64,000 nucleotides of DNA from JABAYQ01 sp018608925 (GTDB lineage: Bacteria > Bacteroidota > Bacteroidia > Flavobacteriales > UBA7312): positions 1-64,000 of the forward strand of contig JASJHQ010000076.1 in assembly GCA_037625715.1 (NCBI GenBank), given 5' to 3'. The notes below the pieces were generated by a model. That model was not told where the DNA came from. It did not search any database and saw only the letters and a program-made list of their open reading frames with translations. Position 1 is the first letter of the stretch, and the number at the start of each line of letters is the position of its first letter. The position numbers and the translations under genes were made by a program. This document shows, in pieces, positions 17,763 through 26,395 of the stretch.

Positions 17763-19625
17763 ATGAAAAACTTACACATTCTATTATTCTCTGCCATACT
17801 ATTGGCGAACCCAACCTTTTCACAAATTAAACAGACTAAAAGTATAGTCTCTAGTCAATCAATTGAAGCAACGAATGCATTTAATGCACCTCAATTAAGA
17901 TCTTCTCAAGCAGATGTTGATGCAATTTGGTGTGAAGATTTTGAAAACGGACTAGCAGGAAACAATAATTCTGACACAGCTTGGACAACCTCTGGTTCGG
18001 ATGGTGTTTTATGGCTTTATGATACAGATGGGCCTAGCGGACAATTCTCTACAAACATAGGAGCCCTAGAATCAACTACAGCTGATGACGGATGGATGAT
18101 TTTTGATGCTGACCTATCAAACCCTGGAGAAGAGCAAGCCCAATTTGTAGGCAGAGTAGGCCAATTGACTAGCCCATACATAGACCTTTCAGGTGAAGAA
18201 AACGTTAGCTTAAGCTTCTTTCATAGCTTTGAGTGGTGTTGTTTCAGCAATCACCAAATATTTGTAGGAGTTAGTATAGATCAAGGAATGACCTGGACAA
18301 ACTTTCAATTAAATGAGAATGTTTCGGGAAATGTAGAAACAGGAACAATTAATACAACTATTAATATTACTAATATAGCTGCTGGAGAAGACAGTGTACA
18401 AATTCGTTTTGATTGGGGAGGAGAAGAAATGACAGGATCACATTATTTCTGGATGATCGATGATGTTACCATTTTTGAAACACCAGCAAATGCAAGTGAA
18501 TTATCATTGGCTAGTGCTCTTTCACCAAGCGTAATAGGAGGTATAGAGTACAGCAACATGCCACTTATTCAATCTCAAGCTGGCGGATATGTATTTGCCG
18601 GAAACATTACAAATCAAGGAGTAAATAGTCTGGAAAACGCAAGAATAGTTGGAGAAGTAACATCAGAGAACTTTAGTAGCGAAAGTGAAAGCACAACTAT
18701 AGCTAGCGAAATGGATTCGACATTATTAACACAAAATGAATTTTTTCCAGAAAATACAGGAACCTACACAGCTAGCATTTACGGAACTGATGATAGCACA
18801 ACTACAGAAACAGCTCAAATAAGCTTTATGGTTTCTGATTTTGAATACGCAATAGATCGTTCAGAATTTGTCGCTCAAAACCAAATCGGCATAAGAAGAG
18901 TAAATGATATGGGTACAACAAAAATTGGTAATTTTTTCTCCATATTTAGCAATCAAAACATATACTCAATTAGAGCATTTATTCACGAGGAAACGGATTC
19001 TGACGCATTAGCTATGGCAATATTGGATGCTTATGATGGAGCACCATCAGTGCCAGATTATAGAGCAGAGTCTGCATTAATTAATGTAGGACAATTTAGA
19101 GGAGAATGGGTAGAATTTATTTTTGAGGAACCTTATCAAGCCATTGAAGGGGAGCAACTATTAGCAACTATTCGTGCTGACGGAAATGGTCCTTTAGTAA
19201 CAATAGGTCAGTTTGGAGGAAGTAATAACGGATCATTCTTAATAGACGTGGATGGTACCAATCAAAATGGACCTCTAAATGAAGTTTACAGTACATCTTT
19301 CGCTCCTATGGTTAGACTAAATTTTGACCCGAGTCTTGAAGTAGTAGATCCTACTAGTGTTAATGATGTGTTTTTATCAGAATTTTTAGTTTATCCTAAC
19401 CCAAATAATGGAGAGTTTAATCTGGAGATTGAAACTAAAAACAGTACTGATATTGTTGTAAGTATTAGTAACACTTTAGGACAAGAAGTGTACAATAGAG
19501 AATTATCTAATGTAACTCAATTTAAAAGTTCTATAGATGTCTCTTACTTGCAAACCGGTATTTATATTTTACAACTTCATGACAATGAAGGCGTAATAGC
19601 AACCGAAAAATTAATCGTAGAATAA
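17763..19625 (+). CDS. T9SS cargo protein, subtype B, third of four paralogs (B2)
   Basis: Secreted protein of 620 aa from ATG 17763, which opens a normal signal peptide (MKNLHILLFSAILLANPTFSQ). The frame is open upstream into the B1 terminator, but that part is not a plausible leader. N-terminal domain as in B1 (GSDGVLWLYDTDGPSGQF, EWCCFSNHQIFVGVSIDQG, FWMIDDVTI), then middle and second beta domains (KIGNFFSIFSNQNIYSIRA, more divergent than in the others) and a type A sorting domain (VYPNPNNGEFNLEI, LGQEVYNR, LQTGIYIL). Three mature cysteines, one in WCEDFENG that B1 lacks. Role unknown. Confidence 0.88.
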   Translation: MKNLHILLFSAILLANPTFSQIKQTKSIVSSQSIEATNAFNAPQLRSSQADVDAIWCEDFENGLAGNNNSDTAWTTSGSDGVLWLYDTDGPSGQFSTNIGALESTTADDGWMIFDADLSNPGEEQAQFVGRVGQLTSPYIDLSGEENVSLSFFHSFEWCCFSNHQIFVGVSIDQGMTWTNFQLNENVSGNVETGTINTTINITNIAAGEDSVQIRFDWGGEEMTGSHYFWMIDDVTIFETPANASELSLASALSPSVIGGIEYSNMPLIQSQAGGYVFAGNITNQGVNSLENARIVGEVTSENFSSESESTTIASEMDSTLLTQNEFFPENTGTYTASIYGTDDSTTTETAQISFMVSDFEYAIDRSEFVAQNQIGIRRVNDMGTTKIGNFFSIFSNQNIYSIRAFIHEETDSDALAMAILDAYDGAPSVPDYRAESALINVGQFRGEWVEFIFEEPYQAIEGEQLLATIRADGNGPLVTIGQFGGSNNGSFLIDVDGTNQNGPLNEVYSTSFAPMVRLNFDPSLEVVDPTSVNDVFLSEFLVYPNPNNGEFNLEIETKNSTDIVVSISNTLGQEVYNRELSNVTQFKSSIDVSYLQTGIYILQLHDNEGVIATEKLIVE

Positions 19626-19648
19626 ATTAAAAGCAAATAAGCTAAATG

Positions 19649-19689
19649 ATCAAGGATGCAACTACATAAAGGTTGCATTCTTGATTTTA
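19649..19689 (+). terminator. Hairpin after B2, probable terminator
   Basis: A 14-bp stem (19649-19662 with 19672-19685, one G-T pair) and a 9-base loop, followed by only four T. Either a weak intrinsic terminator or an mRNA 3' end stabiliser. Confidence 0.6.
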
Positions 19690-19724
19690 AAATATCAAAC
19701 AATTACTCACTTAAAACCATTACT

Positions 19725-21617
19725 ATGAAAAACTTCTATCTAATCTTATGTTTGGTTGGGCTATGTACAAACCTTTTTTCACAAACTACTAATTCTCAAA
19801 GAGCCAAAAAGGAAAATATTATTGTTAATCATGAAAACTCATTTAACAATAGTGCTAGAAAATTAGTAGACTGCTCCCAAACTTCAGGATTACTTTATTG
19901 TGAAGACTTCGAATCGACAACAACAACAGCACTTCCTAACAATCTAACCACTTTTTCAGAAGAAGATAATTACGTCGTGCCTATTTTAGGTGTAAACGAA
20001 TCAGTAACAGGGTTTTACATCGGAGACGGCTCCGCAGCTAGAGAAGGGGGCTTTTGGCAAATAACAGATCATGGAAAGTTCGCAATGACTAATGACAATG
20101 CTTGCAGACCAGCAGGATCAATTCCGAATGAAAATAATAATTGCAACTTATCTTTCGAAGTTCTTCAATTACCAACACTAGATTTTAGCGGACAACCAAA
20201 TGTATACATACAGTTCGAATATTTCCATGACAAATTATATGGAGGCGGTGACGCAATGTTAGAAGTAAGTACAAATGGTGGAACATCTTGGATAATGGTT
20301 GGGGATATTTTAGATGAAGGAAATGGATGGCAGTTATATATTTTAAATTTTGAAGATTATTTGGATTCTACTGCAGTAGATATTCGTATTATATGGAGTG
20401 ACGATAATAATTGGGGAACAGGATTTGCTATTGACGACATTCAGGTTGGGGCATTGCCTGACTATAATGTTTCTCTAATAGAGCCACAGTTTGGTTTTCC
20501 TAGTTCGTTTTTTGGAGTTAGTGGCTACAATATAACCCCACTAAATCAAGCAATGAATGCAGGCTATAACTTTTATGGCTATTTAAAAAATACAGGGGTA
20601 AATACCTTAGACAGCGCACGCATAAATGCTCAAATTACTTCTCCAACATTCGCTACTCAAAGCTATGGATTAAATCTTGAATCTATAGTGCAAGACACTC
20701 TCATTTGCAATGATGTCTTCATAGCTACATCTACAGGACAGTATTCTGCAAATCTAAATGCTAGCACAGATAACTCATTAATAACAGAGGATCAGACTGT
20801 ATCATTTGAGGTAAGCGAATTTATTTACGCGAGGGATTTGGCTCAAAACAGTGATGACTTCAATGGAGGTGCGTTCATAAACGATCAGGGAACAGAACAA
20901 AGAGGAAATACCTTTGACATTTATGCCGATGCAGATTTGCATGGAGTTAGAGTAAGGTTTCACCCGCGAACAACTCCGAATGCTTTAGCTAAAATTTATT
21001 TAAATGAGGTTGGAGTAACGAATGATGGTCAATTAGACGTAGTTTTTTTAACCGAAACAAATTTTAAAGAAGTTGGAAGCTATACAAACGACTGGGTAGA
21101 TATTGCTTTTACTAATCCTATACCAGTTAATCAAGGTGATGTAATCGCTGTAACAGTATTCGCAGAATTTGATGGGCTAGATACTGTCGCTCTTTGTCTT
21201 AATGGAAATAGCACAAATGGAGAATCGATTATTGAAGATATAACAGGATTAGGGGCGAATGCACCAAATTCCTGGTTTACTTCACCATCGACACCAATGA
21301 TTAGACTAAATTTTGATCCTAACATTCAAGGAATAGGTGATCCTGTAAATATAAATGAGATAGAGAAACTAAAAATAGGAGTTCATCCAAATCCTAATAA
21401 TGGGGAGTTCCAATTAAGTTTAAATAGTGAAAAATCAAAAGATTTAAACTTAAGCATACACAATGTTTTAGGACAAGAAGTGTACAATGAGTCCTTACAA
21501 TCTGTTGTAACTTTAACAAAAAGCTTAAACTTAAGCCATCTAGAAAAAGGTATATACAACATTATTTTATCCGACAAAATAGGCAGAACTCAAACACAAA
21601 AAATTATTATTCAATAA
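19725..21617 (+). CDS. T9SS cargo protein, subtype A, fourth of four paralogs (A2)
   Basis: Secreted protein of 630 aa from ATG 19725 (signal peptide MKNFYLILCLVGLCTNLFSQ); an upstream in-frame ATG at 19656 lies inside the B2 hairpin and is rejected. N-terminal domain as in A1 (LLYCEDFES, CRPAGSIPNENNNCNLS, GTGFAIDDIQVG), shared middle and second beta domains (EQRGNTFDIYADADLHGV), and a type A sorting domain (VHPNPNNGEFQLSL, LGQEVYNE, LEKGIYNI). Six mature cysteines as in A1. Closest partner is A1, at the other end of the array. Role unknown. Confidence 0.88.
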   Translation: MKNFYLILCLVGLCTNLFSQTTNSQRAKKENIIVNHENSFNNSARKLVDCSQTSGLLYCEDFESTTTTALPNNLTTFSEEDNYVVPILGVNESVTGFYIGDGSAAREGGFWQITDHGKFAMTNDNACRPAGSIPNENNNCNLSFEVLQLPTLDFSGQPNVYIQFEYFHDKLYGGGDAMLEVSTNGGTSWIMVGDILDEGNGWQLYILNFEDYLDSTAVDIRIIWSDDNNWGTGFAIDDIQVGALPDYNVSLIEPQFGFPSSFFGVSGYNITPLNQAMNAGYNFYGYLKNTGVNTLDSARINAQITSPTFATQSYGLNLESIVQDTLICNDVFIATSTGQYSANLNASTDNSLITEDQTVSFEVSEFIYARDLAQNSDDFNGGAFINDQGTEQRGNTFDIYADADLHGVRVRFHPRTTPNALAKIYLNEVGVTNDGQLDVVFLTETNFKEVGSYTNDWVDIAFTNPIPVNQGDVIAVTVFAEFDGLDTVALCLNGNSTNGESIIEDITGLGANAPNSWFTSPSTPMIRLNFDPNIQGIGDPVNINEIEKLKIGVHPNPNNGEFQLSLNSEKSKDLNLSIHNVLGQEVYNESLQSVVTLTKSLNLSHLEKGIYNIILSDKIGRTQTQKIIIQ

Positions 21618-21639
21618 TAATTGCAGAATAAAGGCTAAT

Positions 21640-21668
21640 AAAAAAGGGGTGATAGTCACCCCTTTTTT
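21640..21668. terminator. Bidirectional terminator between A2 and mlaF
   Basis: Near-perfect palindrome AAAAAAGGGGTGA/TCACCCCTTTTTT with loop TAG. T runs exist on both strands, so it can end A2 and the convergent mlaEF operon; it reaches into the mlaF stop codon. Confidence 0.9.
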
Positions 21669-22413
21669 ATTGCTTTAGTTTTTTAAATAGTTGGGATGCA
21701 AAAACGAAATCGTTTAATACTTGACAATCAGAAGACATTATAGATTTTTTATCGCCAGTCCATGCCAATTCTCCTTCACTAATAAAGGCGATATTGTCTC
21801 CTATTTCCATAACAGAATTCATATCATGGGTGTTTACAACAGTAGTGATATTATATTCTTGGGTTATCTCTTGAATAAGGTTGTCAATAATAATTGCTGT
21901 TTGAGGATCAAGACCTGAATTAGGCTCATCGCAAAACAAATACTTTGGTTTTAATGCAATAGCCCTAGCAATAGCAACTCTTTTAATCATACCTCCACTA
22001 AGTTCGGAAGGATAAAGATTGTTAGCGTTAGATAAATTAACTCTGTTTAAGCAAAAAGCGATTCTATCGTCTTTTTCTTTTTGACTCATTGTCGTGAACA
22101 TATCAAGACCAAAAGAAATATTTTGTTTAACAGTAAGGTAATCGAACAAAGCACCACCCTGAAACAACATTCCTATATCTTGTCTTAAAACTCTTTGTTC
22201 TTTTTTATCTAATAGAATAAAATCTCTTCCATCAAAACTAATAGATCCAGAGTCCTGTTGATGAAGACCAACCATACATTTAATTAGAGTTGTCTTTCCA
22301 GATCCACTTGCGCCTATAATAAGATTGGTTTTGCCTGCTTCAAAATTAAATGAAACATCCTTCAATACATGATTGGAACCAAATGACTTGTTTATATTTT
22401 TAATCTCTATCAT
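21667..22413 (-). CDS. mlaF: ABC transporter ATPase, MlaF type
   Basis: Cytoplasmic ATPase of an Mla-type phospholipid/lipid transporter, 248 aa. Walker A GASGSGKTT (about residues 34-42), Q-loop LFQGGALFDYLTV, signature ELSGGMIKRVAIARA, Walker B YLFCDEPNSGLDP and the H-loop NTHDM are all present. The FQGGALFDSLTV-like Q-loop and the neighbouring MlaE permease separate it from generic importers. Its ATG overlaps the mlaE stop by four bases. No MCE-domain (MlaD) gene follows; it must be elsewhere if the system is complete. Confidence 0.9.
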   Translation of the reverse strand: MIEIKNINKSFGSNHVLKDVSFNFEAGKTNLIIGASGSGKTTLIKCMVGLHQQDSGSISFDGRDFILLDKKEQRVLRQDIGMLFQGGALFDYLTVKQNISFGLDMFTTMSQKEKDDRIAFCLNRVNLSNANNLYPSELSGGMIKRVAIARAIALKPKYLFCDEPNSGLDPQTAIIIDNLIQEITQEYNITTVVNTHDMNSVMEIGDNIAFISEGELAWTGDKKSIMSSDCQVLNDFVFASQLFKKLKQ

Positions 22414-23153
22414 GACAACATTAATTGAGTAATAATAAAATTAATGATTAACACAACTATACTACTGTAAACAACTGCTTTAGTACTTGACTTACCTACT
22501 GCCAGAGCACCTCCTTTGGTGTAGTATCCGAAATAAGAAGATATAGAAGAAATTGCAAAAGCAAAAAACACAGTTTTAACTAAAGCATAAAAAATATAAT
22601 ATGGCTCGAACCAGTAACTTAATCCGTATAAAAATTCGGCTTTACTAATTATCCCTCCTAAGGTTGCAGCCAAATAACCGCCAAACATTCCGATACCCAT
22701 ACTTAAGACAACTAAGAAGGGAAAGAAAAAAACAGAAGCAATTATTTTAGGTTGAATGATAAAAGCGCTAGAGTTGATACCCATAATTTCTAAAGCATCA
22801 ATTTGTTCTGAAACTCGCATAGTACCTATTTCGGAGGCAATACTAGAACCTACTTTTCCTGCTAGAATAAGTGCAATCATAGTAGGCGAAAATTCTAAAA
22901 TCAAGGATTCTCTTGTGGCGTAGCCAATTAAATATTTTGGAATAAAAGGATTATTTAGCTGAAGACCAGTCTGAATAGTAACAACAGCCCCCATAAATAG
23001 AGATATAATAGACACTATGGCAAGAGAATTTACTCCCAAATTAACCATTTCATCTACTACTTTTTTAAAATAAACACTGCTGTTTTCGGGCTTACTAAAA
23101 ACTTGTTTTAAAAGAGAAAAATATTTACCGATTTTTTGAATTGCTACAATCAT
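22410..23153 (-). CDS. mlaE: MlaE/YrbE-type lipid ABC transporter permease
   Basis: 247 aa, about five to six membrane segments. Family signatures are visible: GAVVTIQTGLQL, the ESLILEFSPTMIALILAGKVGSS block shortened here to its key FSPTMIALILAGKVGSS part, and EIGTMRVSEQIDALEIMG, the conserved coupling region of MlaE. It works with MlaF at the inner membrane to move phospholipids between the membranes. First gene of a two-gene operon with its own promoter at 23172-23179. Confidence 0.9.
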   Translation of the reverse strand: MIVAIQKIGKYFSLLKQVFSKPENSSVYFKKVVDEMVNLGVNSLAIVSIISLFMGAVVTIQTGLQLNNPFIPKYLIGYATRESLILEFSPTMIALILAGKVGSSIASEIGTMRVSEQIDALEIMGINSSAFIIQPKIIASVFFFPFLVVLSMGIGMFGGYLAATLGGIISKAEFLYGLSYWFEPYYIFYALVKTVFFAFAISSISSYFGYYTKGGALAVGKSSTKAVVYSSIVVLIINFIITQLMLS

Positions 23154-23171
23154 ATATTTAGAGAGTCACAT

Positions 23172-23179
23172 CAAAAGTA
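23172..23179 (-). promoter_or_regulatory. -7 promoter element for mlaE-mlaF
   Basis: Minus strand TACTTTTG, exact TAnnTTTG, 18 bases before ATG 23153. Confidence 0.5.
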
Positions 23180-23243
23180 ATAATAATAAAGCTTAACTTT
23201 ATAATCTATAATTAATTTATTAATCAACAAAAACTTCTACACC

Positions 23244-23372
23244 TTGATCAAATTTAAATGGGCCTTATTCTTGCTGATTTTCAGTTCTATGATTTCCTGT
23301 AAATCAATTAAAGAAAATTGCGATTGTCCGAATTTTTCAGACAATAGCAAAGAGACCAAAAAAAACGTTTAA
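23244..23372 (+). CDS. Candidate 42-residue lipoprotein
   Basis: A short ORF in the 258-base gap between mlaE and feoA. From TTG 23244 it encodes a basic start (IKFKW), a hydrophobic stretch (ALFLLIFSSM) and a lipobox-like ISC with Cys19, followed by a polar tail containing CDCPNFS and ending KKNV. This is the layout of Bacteroidota mini-lipoproteins with a Cys-Asp-Cys-Pro motif. There is no ATG in frame before Met16, and only a weak -7 (TAACTTTA, 23194-23201) precedes it. Translation is inferred from composition only. Confidence 0.5.
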   Translation: MIKFKWALFLLIFSSMISCKSIKENCDCPNFSDNSKETKKNV

Positions 23373-23379
23373 GCTTTAG

Positions 23380-23394
23380 TTAGATTAATTCTAA
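23380..23394. promoter_or_regulatory. Possible operator in the feoA promoter
   Basis: Inverted repeat TTAGA-TTAAT-TCTAA, 17 bases before ATG 23412 and just upstream of a -7-like TAAATTAG (23400-23407). The TTAG...CTAA layout recalls DtxR/IdeR-type iron boxes rather than a classic Fur box. The regulator is inferred from the iron-uptake context. Confidence 0.4.
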
Positions 23395-23411
23395 ATAAGT
23401 AAATTAGCACC

Positions 23412-23639
23412 ATGATAAAGTTAGCTGACTTAAAACAAGGTGAAGAGGGTATAATAGACTCTTTTTCAGATACAGAAATGTCTTTAAAACTAATGGAGAT
23501 GGGCTGTCTTCCAGGAGAAAAGGTTTCTATCGAACGCACTGCTCCTCTTGGCGACCCTATTGCAATTTCTATTTCCGGCTATTTATTAAGCGTAAGAAAA
23601 GATGAAGCTGATACTGTTCTAGTACAGCAAGAAAGATAA
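23412..23639 (+). CDS. feoA: FeoA, ferrous iron transport accessory protein
   Basis: 75 aa SH3-like cytosolic protein that works with FeoB in Fe(II) uptake. The family pattern is clear: LKQGEEGIIDSF, LKLMEMGCLPGEKVSIERTAPLGDPIAISISGYLLSVRK broken into its conserved pieces MEMGCLPGE, APLGDP and GYLLSVR. It is followed after five bases by feoB. The ATG lies 4 bases after a -7-like element, suggesting a nearly leaderless mRNA. Confidence 0.93.
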   Translation: MIKLADLKQGEEGIIDSFSDTEMSLKLMEMGCLPGEKVSIERTAPLGDPIAISISGYLLSVRKDEADTVLVQQER

Positions 23640-23644
23640 GAAGA

Positions 23645-25759
23645 TTGAAAGATAGTAAAAGAAAAATCACGGTTGCACTAGTAGGAAATCCTAATAGCGG
23701 AAAAACCACCCTTTTTAACAACTTAACTGGCCTAAATCAAAAGGTAGGAAATTTCCCCGGAATTACGGTGGAAAAAAAAGTTGGTGCTTGTCAAATTTCT
23801 CAACTTGCTAGTACAAACATCATAGACACCGAATTCATTGACCTGCCAGGAACATATAGCTTGTATCCTAAATCAATGGAAGAAACTATTTGTTCGGAAG
23901 TGCTTTGCAATCCTTTTCACGAAAACAAACCAGATGTTAATATAATAGTTGCAGACGCATCAAACTTAAAAAGATCACTCAACTTAGCTACTCAGGTAAT
24001 AGATCTAAAGATTCCGTCTATTTTAGCTTTAAACATGATGGATCTTGTAGAGTCTGACGGCATTGTCATTAATGTAGAAAGCCTAGAAAAAAAACTTGGA
24101 ATTCCTGTAATTACCATCAATGCTAGAAAAAAGATTGGAATTGGCAATCTAAAACAAGCAATCTTAAAATTTGAAAAACAAGAACTTCCTGAAGACTTTG
24201 TTGATATAAATAATATTAGTAAAGAAACATTTGAGGGAATAAAAGAAATAATAGGATTAAAAATAAACGACTTTACTTGCCTGCAGCTAGCTTGTAATAT
24301 AAAAAGCAATAAACATTATTCTAAAGAAATAAAAGAACAGTTAATAAATGTTCTGGAAGAAAACAAATTCAATCCTAAAAGAGCTCAAGCAACAGAAACA
24401 GTTCGTAGATACAAGTCTATTTCTCAATTATTAGAAGAATGTGTCGTCTATCCTAAATCAAGCAAAAACAACAATCTTACTCAGAAATTAGACAATATCA
24501 TTACTCATCCTATTTGGGGATTTGTGGTGTTTTTAAGTGTTTTATTTCTAATTTTTCAAGCCGTTTTTTCATGGTCATCTTTACCAATGGATCTAATTGA
24601 TCAAGGGATGGCAAATCTTTCTGTATTTGTTTCTGAAATACTTCCGGCGGGAGCCTTAAACAATTTAATTGTTGACGGTATTATTGCAGGCTTAGGGGGT
24701 ATTGTCATTTTCATTCCTCAAATAGCCATACTTTTTGCTTTTATTGCAATTCTAGAAGATACTGGCTATATGTCTAGAGTTAGTTTCATTACCGATAAAA
24801 TAATGAGAGGATTTGGACTTTCTGGCCGTTCGATTATACCTCTTTTGAGTGGTGCTGCTTGTGCTATTCCGGCTGTTATGTCAGCTAGAACAATACCAAA
24901 CTGGAAAGAAAGAATCATTACTATTATGGTTGTTCCGTTAATGAGTTGTTCTGCAAGAATCCCTGTCTATACCTTATTAATTTCGATGATGATTCCTTCA
25001 GAAAAAAGTTGGCTCATTTTCAATCTTCAAGGATTAATTATGATGGGGTTTTACCTGATTGGTTTTATTGCAGCTCTAGTAGTAGCAAAAATCATGAAAC
25101 ATATATTGAAGTCTGAAGAAAAATCTTTTTACGTTATGGAAATGCCTACCTATAAAGCTCCAGACTGGAAAAGTGTAGCAATAACCTTAGTAGAAAAAGT
25201 TAAAATATTTCTTGTAGATGCTGGTAAAATAATTGTTGCTGTATCTATCGTTTTGTGGGTTCTGTCTTCTTATGGGCCTTCAAATACTTTTGAGCAGATT
25301 GAGCAAAAATATGAACTAGAAGAAAACTCTGAAGCACTAATTGCAAGTGAAAAATTAGAAGCATCTTATGCTGGTATTATCGGAAAAAGCATTGAACCTG
25401 CCATAAGACCTTTGGGCTTCGATTGGAGAATAGGCATTTCTATTATTACTTCTTTTGCAGCTAGAGAAGTTTTTGTTGGAACCATGTCTACAATCTATAG
25501 TGTTGGCGATTCTAACAATAGCAAGTCTATTAAAGAGAAATTAATGTCTCATAAAAACCCTGAAACAGGCGAAGCATTTTTCACACCTGCAGTTGCAATA
25601 TCTCTAATGTTATTTTACGCTTTTGCTATGCAGTGTATGAGCACATTAGCAATAGTGTACAGAGAAACTAACGGATGGAAATGGCCATTAATTCAGTTTG
25701 TATATATGAGTGCACTAGCTTACTTTGCAAGCTACGTAGCTTATCAATTATTAAAGTAA
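23645..25759 (+). CDS. feoB: Ferrous iron transporter FeoB
   Basis: Inner-membrane Fe(II) transporter with an N-terminal G domain, 704 aa. G1 GNPNSGKTT at about residues 14-22, switch region NFPGITVEKK, G3 DLPGTYSL, G4 NMMD; then the helical regulatory domain and from about residue 280 the polytopic core with the Gate motifs (SGAACAIPAVMSARTI and SCSARIPVYTLL). The start is TTG 23645; no ATG is available before the G1 motif. It is preceded by feoA and followed by the SprT-like gene through a TAATG overlap. No feoC. Confidence 0.95.
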   Translation: MKDSKRKITVALVGNPNSGKTTLFNNLTGLNQKVGNFPGITVEKKVGACQISQLASTNIIDTEFIDLPGTYSLYPKSMEETICSEVLCNPFHENKPDVNIIVADASNLKRSLNLATQVIDLKIPSILALNMMDLVESDGIVINVESLEKKLGIPVITINARKKIGIGNLKQAILKFEKQELPEDFVDINNISKETFEGIKEIIGLKINDFTCLQLACNIKSNKHYSKEIKEQLINVLEENKFNPKRAQATETVRRYKSISQLLEECVVYPKSSKNNNLTQKLDNIITHPIWGFVVFLSVLFLIFQAVFSWSSLPMDLIDQGMANLSVFVSEILPAGALNNLIVDGIIAGLGGIVIFIPQIAILFAFIAILEDTGYMSRVSFITDKIMRGFGLSGRSIIPLLSGAACAIPAVMSARTIPNWKERIITIMVVPLMSCSARIPVYTLLISMMIPSEKSWLIFNLQGLIMMGFYLIGFIAALVVAKIMKHILKSEEKSFYVMEMPTYKAPDWKSVAITLVEKVKIFLVDAGKIIVAVSIVLWVLSSYGPSNTFEQIEQKYELEENSEALIASEKLEASYAGIIGKSIEPAIRPLGFDWRIGISIITSFAAREVFVGTMSTIYSVGDSNNSKSIKEKLMSHKNPETGEAFFTPAVAISLMLFYAFAMQCMSTLAIVYRETNGWKWPLIQFVYMSALAYFASYVAYQLLK

Positions 25760-26340
25760 TGTACTCGCTAAGCGCTTATTTACCAGCCCAAAGCATACAA
25801 CAAATTTCAGAGTGGCTTGAGCAACACAACTGCAATCTCAAGATAAGCAACCCAAGAAAAACAAAATTTGGAGACTATAGGTTTGTGAACAACCAGCATC
25901 ATATTACCATTAATAATGATTTAAATAAATATGCATTTCTTGTAACCTTAACTCACGAAATAGCACATATGTTCGTTTTTGAAAAATACAGAAACGCTGT
26001 CTTACCTCATGGCACAGAATGGAAAATGACATTTCAAAGACTGATGCTAAACTTCATTCCTATTTTACCAGAAGATATACAGAAATCCATTTCTCATCAT
26101 ATAAAGAATCCGAAAGCATCGACCTGTTCTGATCCTAAACTATTCTCCATATTAAGCAATTACGACGATGAGAAACACCTTGTAGTTTGTGAAATAGAAG
26201 ATAACACAAGGTTTTTTACTGTCGATGGAAATGCATTTGAAAGAATATGCAAAGTAAGAACAAGAATAAAGTGTAGAAAAATTGCAAATAATAAATTATA
26301 CCTCTTTAATCCTAATTGTAAAATAGTTCTAAATCAATAA
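25759..26340 (+). CDS. SprT-like zinc metalloprotease-domain protein
   Basis: 193 aa from ATG 25759, which shares its A with the feoB stop. A SprT-like domain spans about residues 1-110: the zinc-binding HEIAH (near residue 65, in LTHEIAHMFVFEKY) and the third ligand region HGTEWKMTFQRLM. The C-terminal third (from CSDPKLFS) would be the zinc-ribbon position but shows no paired CxxC, only scattered cysteines. Relatives are predicted DNA-protein crosslink or general proteases; the role here is unknown. Translational coupling to feoB is noteworthy. Confidence 0.82.
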   Translation: MYSLSAYLPAQSIQQISEWLEQHNCNLKISNPRKTKFGDYRFVNNQHHITINNDLNKYAFLVTLTHEIAHMFVFEKYRNAVLPHGTEWKMTFQRLMLNFIPILPEDIQKSISHHIKNPKASTCSDPKLFSILSNYDDEKHLVVCEIEDNTRFFTVDGNAFERICKVRTRIKCRKIANNKLYLFNPNCKIVLNQ

Positions 26341-26395
26341 TTAGAAAATATGTATTGATTTCACTACTTTTACATTCCTACAAACAAGCAAACTC

